A stretch of 29,915 nt of DNA from Candidatus Saccharimonadota bacterium (GTDB taxonomy: Bacteria; Patescibacteriota; Saccharimonadia; Saccharimonadales; Saccharimonadaceae): contig UNSQ01000007.1 in the NCBI GenBank assembly GCA_900556885.1, positions 1 through 29,915 of the forward strand, read 5' to 3'. A model generated the notes under the pieces. The model was not told the DNA's origin, did not search any database, and saw only the letters and a program-made list of their open reading frames with translations. Positions 24,533 through 29,915 of the stretch are shown piece by piece. Position 1 is the first letter of the stretch, and each line of letters starts with the position of its first letter. Position numbers and translations under genes: made by a program.

Positions 24533-25135
24533 ATGAATTACAATGATAAGCACTACAGACTAACCATCAAATCAGCGCTTTTAGGAGTCGTCAGAATGCT
24601 TGGTTTGCCGAAATATTTTCTAATAACAATTGTCGCGACCGTCGCCTTCGCCGTGATAATTTATTTCGCAATCAACGCCAATTTTTACGGACCGCTGATA
24701 ATATCGCGTCTGCCGATCCTCGATAAAATCGCACTGCTCGGCTCGATGATTATAGACATCTTCAAACAAAGTTTCACTTCACCAAATGGCGTACTGCTTA
24801 TGATAGTATCAATTCTTCAAGGTGTATCGATCGCCGCTGTAATTTTTACAGCAAAGAATAATCGCGACAATGAAAAAACTGTATCTCGACAAGTCGGACT
24901 AAGCGGAATCGCATCAATTGCCGCAACAATTGGACTCGGCTGCGTTCCCTGCGGAACATCACTAATCTTGCCAATTGTAACTCTGTTTTTCTCAGGAGCT
25001 GCTGCCGCCACCGCCGCAAATATTGCCAGCACAATGGTCCTTTTATTGGCTTTACTGCTCAGTTTATTCTCGCTATATAAATCAGGTCAAATTATTTTTA
25101 TGTACACAGAATTATCTAAACAGGAGAAAATATGA
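24533..25135 (+). CDS. Membrane protein with an intramembrane CxxC motif
   Basis: Not recognised. A 200-residue protein with about four to five hydrophobic segments (roughly 26-50, 53-75, 85-107, 121-153, 156-190). The fourth carries GLGCVPCGTSLILPI, a CxxC pair (C137, C140) followed by a proline, a pattern suggestive of redox or metal chemistry in the membrane, but not the CcdA/DsbD or VKOR signature. Its stop overlaps the start of a DsbA-like gene (ATGA), so the two are translationally coupled and probably work together. No Shine-Dalgarno precedes the ATG; the gap to the methyltransferase is 36 bases, with only a weak -10 candidate (TATAGC). A role as electron partner of the DsbA-like protein is inference. 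Confidence 0.75.
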   Translation: MNYNDKHYRLTIKSALLGVVRMLGLPKYFLITIVATVAFAVIIYFAINANFYGPLIISRLPILDKIALLGSMIIDIFKQSFTSPNGVLLMIVSILQGVSIAAVIFTAKNNRDNEKTVSRQVGLSGIASIAATIGLGCVPCGTSLILPIVTLFFSGAAAATAANIASTMVLLLALLLSLFSLYKSGQIIFMYTELSKQEKI

Positions 25136-25848
25136 ATCGACAAAAATCATCAGGCATAGCACTTATTTGGGTTCTTTCGGGAATTGTAATCGTGGGAATT
25201 GTAGCTTTGTTTATTTATGGAATTGTTAATCGCCCGCCGAATCGTCACATTGGCGATAATAAACCGTGGAATGAAAAAATGTCGCAAGGATCCGCTGACG
25301 CGAAAAACGTGTTCATTGATTATACTGACTATTTTTGTTCATTTTGTGCCGAGGTCGAAGCTGCAACCAGCACAGAATTTTTCAAAAATGACTATATTAA
25401 ATCCGGAAAAGTTCGTTATGAGCATCGCGTAGTAACACTATTAAAAGAGATGACCAACAATACCGAAACTGGCGCTCACGCTGCGTTTTGTGCCGCCGAC
25501 CAGGACAAATATTGGCAGTACACCCACGATATCGTCCCGCGCATTAAAAGCGATTACTTTGATAAAGGAATTGGTGTAAAAAACGTTGCCGTGCCGAAGA
25601 AAATCCCTGCTCTTCCGCTGGAATATTTCCTAACTTCCGCCAAAAATGTCGGCATGAATGAATCGCAATTTTCCGATTGTATGACCAAAAAACCGCACCA
25701 AAAAGAGATTGATAGCAACACACAAAAAGCCTTGTCGCTTGGCGTGAACGGCTTGCCATATATAGTTATTAACGACTATCAAACCAGCGGATTCGTCGGT
25801 GGAGAAAACGGGTTAAGAAGCATCCTTAAGGCTGGCGACGTTAAATAA
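25132..25848 (+). CDS. Membrane-anchored DsbA-like protein with a CSFC active site
   Basis: Predicted extracytoplasmic thiol-disulfide protein, 238 residues. One N-terminal transmembrane anchor (about 9-31) precedes a Thioredoxin_4/DsbA domain whose active site is DYFCSFCAE (C69, C72), an unusual CSFC instead of CPHC or CPGC. The cis-proline loop is GVNGLPYIVIND. Two more cysteines, in AAFCAAD and FSDCMTKK, may form a second disulfide. AGGAG precedes the ATG, which overlaps the stop of the CxxC membrane gene. It converges with a thioredoxin-like gene six bases away. It differs clearly from the CPGC protein at 2715, so the two probably have separate tasks. Confidence 0.87.
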   Translation: MNRQKSSGIALIWVLSGIVIVGIVALFIYGIVNRPPNRHIGDNKPWNEKMSQGSADAKNVFIDYTDYFCSFCAEVEAATSTEFFKNDYIKSGKVRYEHRVVTLLKEMTNNTETGAHAAFCAADQDKYWQYTHDIVPRIKSDYFDKGIGVKNVAVPKKIPALPLEYFLTSAKNVGMNESQFSDCMTKKPHQKEIDSNTQKALSLGVNGLPYIVINDYQTSGFVGGENGLRSILKAGDVK

Positions 25849-25854
25849 TTGTCA

Positions 25855-26447
25855 CTATTTCAGTTGACTCATAAATCCACGCAGTTGAGATAAAGTCCGC
25901 TCTATTCTTTCATTAGTCCAATATTTATCTGGCGTGATATTATCATCGCCAGTTGATTCCTCTTTGTAGCGGCCGATAATCTTGCCGTTCTTGACAATCG
26001 ATACATCAGGCACAAATATTCGAGGATTGCCATTTTTATCTTTTTCCAAATACGGCTCTAATTTCTTGACCAATTTTTGGTAAACTTCGTTGTTACTAGC
26101 GCGAGCATCGCGAATATTCAAATAGTATATTTTATCAACACCTTCAGCCCGAGCTGCCCGATCAACGCGTTCGCTCAAATGCTGGCACCACGGACATTGC
26201 GGAAAGCCCAAGAAAACCACGCCGCTGCCGTTATCAAAGATATTAAGGATTTCTTTATCGCTGGCATAAACGAAGCGATTATTTGCCGCCACTCGCGGAT
26301 ATTCTGACTTGAATTTGGCGGCGTCGGACACGTTGGTAGACGGAGTCTTCGGCTGCTCGGCAGAATGCTGGCGGTTATACCACAGCCCAGCCACAGCGCC
26401 GCACAAAATGATTATGACGGAAATAATCGCAATAGGTTTTTATTCAT
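25855..26447 (-). CDS. Anchored thioredoxin-like protein (CPWC) with a frameshifted start
   Basis: Thioredoxin-fold protein with active site GFPQCPWCQHL and a later VPDVSIVKNGKIIG strand, resembling bacteriocin-accessory type thioredoxins. The open frame reaches only to a TTG at 26404, without a ribosome site and in the middle of a hydrophobic helix. Upstream, an ATG at 26445-26447 with AGAGG (26454-26458) begins ATG AAT AAA AAC, which soon hits a stop. One extra A in the A5 run (T5 at 26437-26441 on the plus strand) would join them and give MNKKPIAIISVIIILCGAVA, an ideal membrane anchor, and a 197-residue protein with C85 and C88. So the gene is broken, misread by one base, or relies on slippage on the A run. 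Confidence 0.75.
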
Positions 26448-26461
26448 ACCAAACCTCTTTT

Positions 26462-26533
26462 TCATAACGTCGTATCCCACTTCCGCGCGCGAATATGACT
26501 CATCACTAGCTCTTGCGCTTCTTCAAATGTCAT
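26462..26533 (-). CDS. Candidate 23-residue small protein ahead of the thioredoxin gene
   Basis: Minus-strand ATG preceded by AAGGGGG (26538-26544) opens 23 codons: MTFEEAQELVMSHIRARKWD, then TTL, then TGA. It ends 14 bases before the thioredoxin ATG and shares a good promoter with it, so it may be a small protein or a leader peptide that couples translation. The acidic start and the ARKWD ending recall N termini of longer nucleotide-pyrophosphohydrolase-like proteins, so a remnant is also possible. I do not recognise it. Confidence 0.35.
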   Translation of the reverse strand: MTFEEAQELVMSHIRARKWDTTL

Positions 26534-26572
26534 AATTCCCCCTTCTGGTGTAGCTTCACTATAGCTAGTCTA

Positions 26573-26601
26573 ATTATAATACAGCGTTAGCATTATGGAA
26601 A
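26573..26601 (-). promoter_or_regulatory. Promoter of the small ORF-thioredoxin unit
   Basis: TTTCCA (26596-26601), 17-bp spacer, perfect TATAAT (26573-26578) on the minus strand. Predicted +1 near 26566 gives a 33-base leader with AAGGGGG. The hexamer lies in ATTATAAT, so a plus-strand -10 also exists. Confidence 0.5.
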
Positions 26602-26813
26602 ACAGTAAAAATCGCACAAAATAGAAAGGCATTTTTCCAAAACATAAAAGCTGTTTTCGAAAACAGAAAGAATGTTTTAAGCGACAGATACGGCTATTTG
26701 GTAAAAAAGCAAGCGAAAACGGGCAAACTACCGATATATTTTAATAAAACCGCCAGACGATTAGAGTTTTGCTCCCCATTTCCACCTGAAAAGCTTAATC
26801 ACTAGACGGGCTT
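26602..26813. other. Intergenic A-rich region with a perfect palindrome
   Basis: No gene is seen between the thioredoxin promoter and the lysS stop. The stretch is rich in AAAAC-type words (CCAAAACAT, CGAAAACAG, CGAAAACGGG, with GGAAAACAG just before). At 26651-26666 it holds the perfect 16-bp palindrome CTGTTTTCGAAAACAG, with no spacer, more like a protein-binding site than a terminator. No clear lysS terminator was found. Confidence 0.4.
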
Positions 26814-28340
26814 CTACTTGACTAGTCGCAATCGCTCAATCAACCAATCCCGCGGCAAAATCGATAAGAACCAGCCAGCGCGCGGTCCGGAATCTTTGCC
26901 AATGAGCACGCGATAGATGGTGGTGAAGAGCTCCCGCGGCAGCAGCAAACCGCTTTCCTTGTAGGCGTAAATTGCTTGATGAAACCAATTACCATCAGCC
27001 CCAGCCGGCGCCTCGGCGATATCGTCAGCTAATCGCCTCAAGTATTCTTTTTGCTCTGGCGAGAACTCATCGGGATTTACCTCGTCCGTCAGACGAAACT
27101 TCAATGACTCGGGCGCCCACTTTTCCAGCCACCGACTGACATAGCCTAGTTCTGTGATGATCACTGCTTCTTCCTCGTCGACGATGCGGGCGTATTCCGA
27201 ACTGCGCCGCAAAATCTCTACTGTTTTTACCATGTCGCACAGCGCCGCTTGGTATGAAATAACCAGATGCGAGAATGGAATTGAGCTGACCGCTGGCTTA
27301 TCTAGCCCGTCAGTACACAAGAATAATAGCTGTTTATCAAGCTCATTTTGCGGATGCTGCTTCATCGCCGCGAAGTCGTCAACCAGCCGCACCAGGCTAT
27401 CGGTCTCGTCAAAATACAGCCGCTTGGCTGGCGAATATCGAAGGATAAAGTAGCGCACTACCTCAGGCGGCAGCATATCGACAACGTCATGCGCGTTCAC
27501 GCCAGTACCCTTGCTGGCGCTCATCTTTTTCGTATCACCGGTGCGATTAATAAATTCATATGGTACCGGTACTGGCGCATCAATGTCATAAACCTCGCGA
27601 GCGATCCGCTTGCCGGTATCATACGAGCCACCCTTCGTCGCGTGGTCACGACCAAACGGCTCGATATCAATGCCGAGCAGCCACCACCGCCCCGGCCAAT
27701 CCAACCGCCAGTCCAGCTTTACCTGCCCGTCATCGTACCGAACCGTGTGTTCCGAGTCATCGTGACTACGATAAGTAATCGTTTTAGCATCGCTATCCAT
27801 GCTGATGAAACGGCGATTTTTCAGCCGACCATGCTCCATGATTTGAATTGGCGACCACTGATCATCCAGCTGCCGACCCGATACTTCCTGGATGGCCGAC
27901 TTAGCTTTGTCAATGCGGTTCAGCGAGCGCTCGATGGCCGGCACAAAAAACCCGCTCCGATATTTATCGCTAGCATAGACCACGTCCATAGTCACGCCAA
28001 TTTTATCAGCACTATCAAGAAATGGCTTCAGGCAAAAATCCCCCCACGAATCGTACCGATCATCTGGTGATGGCACCATACAGAGCGGCATACCTAAATA
28101 CTGCTCATAACTAGCTGGCAAATTAACCGGCACTTTACGAAAGGCGTCGAGGTTGTCTGAAACGTGAACGTGGCGCGCCCGAATGCCTGCTTGCTTCAGC
28201 GCCCGCACTACGGCATCAGCGATGACAATTTCACGCAGATGACCCACATGATACACACCTGACGGCGATGCGCCCGAGGCAACCAAAATATCTTTATTAG
28301 CATCCTGAAACGTATTTACTATATCATCGAGCCACTTCAT
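26814..28340 (-). CDS. lysS: Class I lysyl-tRNA synthetase
   Basis: Charges tRNA-Lys. This is the class I enzyme (archaeal/spirochaetal type, also called LysK), structurally unrelated to the class II LysRS of most bacteria. The 508-residue protein has SGASPSGVYHVGHLRE with the HIGH-like HVGH (31-34), then DWPGRWWLL, EPFGRDHATKGGSYDTG and KMSASKG (272-278), then a helical C-terminal anticodon domain. The length is normal. No Shine-Dalgarno; TATAAT lies seven bases before the ATG, predicting a one-base leader. It stands alone, divergent from a transglutaminase-like gene. The rest of the genome would show whether it is the only LysRS. Confidence 0.95.
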   Translation of the reverse strand: MKWLDDIVNTFQDANKDILVASGASPSGVYHVGHLREIVIADAVVRALKQAGIRARHVHVSDNLDAFRKVPVNLPASYEQYLGMPLCMVPSPDDRYDSWGDFCLKPFLDSADKIGVTMDVVYASDKYRSGFFVPAIERSLNRIDKAKSAIQEVSGRQLDDQWSPIQIMEHGRLKNRRFISMDSDAKTITYRSHDDSEHTVRYDDGQVKLDWRLDWPGRWWLLGIDIEPFGRDHATKGGSYDTGKRIAREVYDIDAPVPVPYEFINRTGDTKKMSASKGTGVNAHDVVDMLPPEVVRYFILRYSPAKRLYFDETDSLVRLVDDFAAMKQHPQNELDKQLLFLCTDGLDKPAVSSIPFSHLVISYQAALCDMVKTVEILRRSSEYARIVDEEEAVIITELGYVSRWLEKWAPESLKFRLTDEVNPDEFSPEQKEYLRRLADDIAEAPAGADGNWFHQAIYAYKESGLLLPRELFTTIYRVLIGKDSGPRAGWFLSILPRDWLIERLRLVK

Positions 28341-28347
28341 GTGCTAT

Positions 28348-28353
28348 ATTATA
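28348..28353 (-). promoter_or_regulatory. -10 element of lysS (nearly leaderless)
   Basis: Perfect TATAAT on the minus strand, seven bases before the ATG at 28340; predicted leader one base. No clear -35. Confidence 0.55.
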
Positions 28354-28397
28354 CACTAGCTTGTTACAAAAGAGTTGACGTTGAGCGATCATTCCGG

Positions 28398-28406
28398 TGA
28401 TATCAT
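28398..28406 (+). promoter_or_regulatory. Possible extended -10 of the transglutaminase-like gene
   Basis: TGA-TATCAT, with TTGACG 20 bases upstream (28375-28380), longer than the usual spacing. Predicted +1 near 28413; the 20-base leader has no Shine-Dalgarno. Confidence 0.4.
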
Positions 28407-28432
28407 AGACGTAGTCCCATTTTCTACCTACC

Positions 28433-28927
28433 ATGAGAGTCAAAAAAGCAATTAAAGTATTTGAAAAGATTCGCGACTTACCCTACGGAACAAGTGGCAG
28501 TGATGAAGTGTGGTCGTGTTACCAAAAATGCGTACTCTTGAAACAAGAACTGCAACACATCGGCATTACCAGTCAATTGCTAATTGGTGTTTTTGACTGG
28601 CAAGACCTGCAGATCCCCGAACACATCCTCAAAATTCGCCGCCAACAATATGAGAGACATGTGATACTACGCGTGTTTATTGATGAATTTGCGTACGATG
28701 TCGACCCATCAATAGATATTGGGCTTACACCAATGTTACCTATGGCTTGCTGGGATGGCAAGTCAAGCACAACAACCATGGCACCACTGCGACGTCTGCG
28801 CGTCTACCGGCCACATTCCTTGCATGAGCGTATTTTATCACAACTACGACGTAAGATATTTCGAAGTAACCCCGAGAGTTTTTATACTGCAATCGACATA
28901 TGGTTAGCAACCATACGAGTAAGTTGA
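28433..28927 (+). CDS. Transglutaminase-like (papain-fold) protein
   Basis: Predicted small cytoplasmic protein of the transglutaminase-like fold, 164 residues. The expected triad can be placed: a cysteine at the start of a helix in SCYQKCVLLKQELQHIGI (C33, or C29), a histidine opening a strand in YERHVILRVF (H76) and an aspartate in YDVDPS (D91). The helix followed by GI--QLLIGVF and then the FDWQDLQIP stretch fits uncharacterised transglutaminase-like families. There is no signal peptide. It is divergent from lysS and followed by an oppositely oriented ABC permease. Function unknown: protease, amidase and an inactive binding protein are all possible. Confidence 0.6.
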   Translation: MRVKKAIKVFEKIRDLPYGTSGSDEVWSCYQKCVLLKQELQHIGITSQLLIGVFDWQDLQIPEHILKIRRQQYERHVILRVFIDEFAYDVDPSIDIGLTPMLPMACWDGKSSTTTMAPLRRLRVYRPHSLHERILSQLRRKIFRSNPESFYTAIDIWLATIRVS

Positions 28928-28975
28928 TATTTTTTATTTTAGTGTGCTATATAACAATCTGATTGAGACAGTTTA

Positions 28976-29915
28976 TTATTCCCACCTAAATAATTTAATA
29001 GCCACGAGGTAAATCGCGAAAGTCCAAGCTGCAATGATACCAAATTGTGGTAAAACTTCTACGAAGGTCGCATGTTCAGTCATAATTAACCGGAATCCAT
29101 CCGTAACTGGCGTTATAGGGATAAATTGAGCAACGCTTCGCAACCATTCTGGAAATAGATAAAGTGGAAAAAACGTACCAGATAAAAACATCATCGGGAA
29201 AGAAATCAAATTAGACAGAGGAGCTGATTGATTTTCGTTCTTCGCCCAACCGCCGATTAATAATCCTAAGCCCACCATCATCATCGCCGAAACCACCGAC
29301 ATCAAGGAGAGCAGCAGCCAATCGCCGCGCATATTGAAGTGGAACAGCAGCATACCGACAACAACCATCATGGTCAGGCTGAGTAGCGAGATTATAATAT
29401 AGTGAATGGCCATAGAAATAATCAGCTGCCCCGAGGTGAACGGCGCTGCACGCAGCCGTCGGTATGAGCCGCGTTGTTTTTCAGCTGGCATTTGATTGGC
29501 CAAACCAAAAATACCCATACTCATCAAGCTAAAGGCCAGTAGTCCTGTAAATGTATAGTCAAATGATTTCAGCTGCTCGTCGCCGACAGCTTTACCGGCA
29601 GCCTTGAGCGGCGCTTCCGGCTGGCCCATACGCTTATTTATTTCATCAGCAATTTGGTTCATCACCGCTGTCAAGGCACTACCAGTTTGCTCGGAACCTT
29701 TGGCGTACAGCACGTTGATTGTGCCAGTTGGGCGAGCATCCTTACCCTCTCCCTTTACTTTGCCAAAATCACTCGGCAGTTCAATAATACCATTCAATTC
29801 CGAACGTTTAAGCTTCTCGCGCGCCTCGTTCATATCCTTGACGTCTTTGATTTTGAGAATGGTTACGTTCTTGATTTTGTTTGTGTTGTCCTTGTTTTGG
29901 ACTGTGGTCTTCTCT
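28976..29915 (-). CDS. ABC-2 type transporter permease, 5' end cut by the window edge
   Basis: Membrane subunit of an ABC-2 exporter. The frame is open to the right edge (312 residues visible), so the N terminus and first membrane helix lie outside; an internal ATG at 29833 is not the start. The visible part begins with an extracellular region (NVLYAKGSEQTGSALTAVMN), then about six transmembrane segments with the cytoplasmic motif EKQRGSYRRLRAAPFTSGQL and a late FLSGTFFPLYLFP segment, both typical of the ABC2_membrane_3/drug-efflux type. The partner ATPase gene should lie just upstream, beyond the window. Substrate unknown; drug, lipid or polysaccharide export are the usual roles. Confidence 0.88.
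   Translation of the reverse strand, partial: EKTTVQNKDNTNKIKNVTILKIKDVKDMNEAREKLKRSELNGIIELPSDFGKVKGEGKDARPTGTINVLYAKGSEQTGSALTAVMNQIADEINKRMGQPEAPLKAAGKAVGDEQLKSFDYTFTGLLAFSLMSMGIFGLANQMPAEKQRGSYRRLRAAPFTSGQLIISMAIHYIIISLLSLTMMVVVGMLLFHFNMRGDWLLLSLMSVVSAMMMVGLGLLIGGWAKNENQSAPLSNLISFPMMFLSGTFFPLYLFPEWLRSVAQFIPITPVTDGFRLIMTEHATFVEVLPQFGIIAAWTFAIYLVAIKLFRWE

Noticed and set aside
27348-28070. Long plus-strand open frame (240 codons) inside lysS
   Set aside because: It is antisense to a clearly conserved synthetase and has no ribosome site; its length follows from lysS codon use.
1-29915. Stop-codon recoding (TGA as glycine, as in Gracilibacteria/SR1)
   Set aside because: TGA ends several genes here (binding protein, CxxC membrane protein) and does not interrupt conserved frames, so the standard bacterial code applies.
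1-29915. CRISPR array, insertion sequence, prophage or integrated plasmid
   Set aside because: No spaced direct repeats, transposase, integrase, phage gene or flanking repeats were seen.

Overview
The window most likely comes from a host-associated member of Candidatus Saccharibacteria (TM7, Patescibacteria/CPR), close to the oral Nanosynbacter type. This is inference. It rests on moderate GC, short intergenic gaps, the standard code with TGA used as a stop, an arginine deiminase operon (reported for host-associated Saccharibacteria), a class I lysyl-tRNA synthetase, several anchored DsbA/thioredoxin proteins and an N-domain-less ClpB under a CIRCE element. I see no insertion sequence, phage gene, CRISPR array or rRNA.

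Layout. 1-5.7 kb: aspS (3' end cut by the window edge), a CNNM/CBS membrane protein, a divergent anchored DsbA with a strong terminator, an unexplained small transcription unit on the minus strand (good promoter, 30-codon ORF, shared terminator), and two tandem CorA genes. 5.7-10.5 kb: arginine deiminase operon arcA-arcB-arcD-arcC, which turns arginine into ornithine, ammonia, CO2 and ATP and ends in its own hairpin. 10.5-15.8 kb: a TylF-like methyltransferase, a ChaN/TIKI-like protein and a heterodimeric ABC exporter pair. 15.9-18.7 kb: tRNA-Pro(CGG), a NUDIX hydrolase and a polar amino-acid ABC importer. 18.8-21.3 kb: an OpgB-like phosphoglycerol transferase convergent with galE. 21.4-24.5 kb: CIRCE-clpB and a methyltransferase. 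24.5-26.5 kb: an envelope thiol module (membrane protein with an intramembrane CxxC, a DsbA-like CSFC protein, and a convergent CPWC thioredoxin with a frameshifted start). 26.8-29.9 kb: class I lysS, a transglutaminase-like protein and an ABC-2 permease cut by the right edge.

The genes fit a small, dependent cell: it takes up amino acids, makes ATP from arginine, builds and decorates an envelope, and folds secreted disulfide proteins.

The most striking window-wide signal is promoter architecture. At least ten genes carry a near-perfect TATAAT (often with TGn in front) ending 6-8 bases before the start codon and lack a Shine-Dalgarno sequence, so their mRNAs should be leaderless. Other genes, including all clearly operon-internal ones except arcC and perhaps the CxxC membrane gene, have usual GGAGG-type sites. 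This also corrects several gene starts. The main candidates for something undescribed are the 3.4-3.7 kb small transcription unit, the CxxC membrane/DsbA pair, and the homopolymer frameshift at the thioredoxin start.
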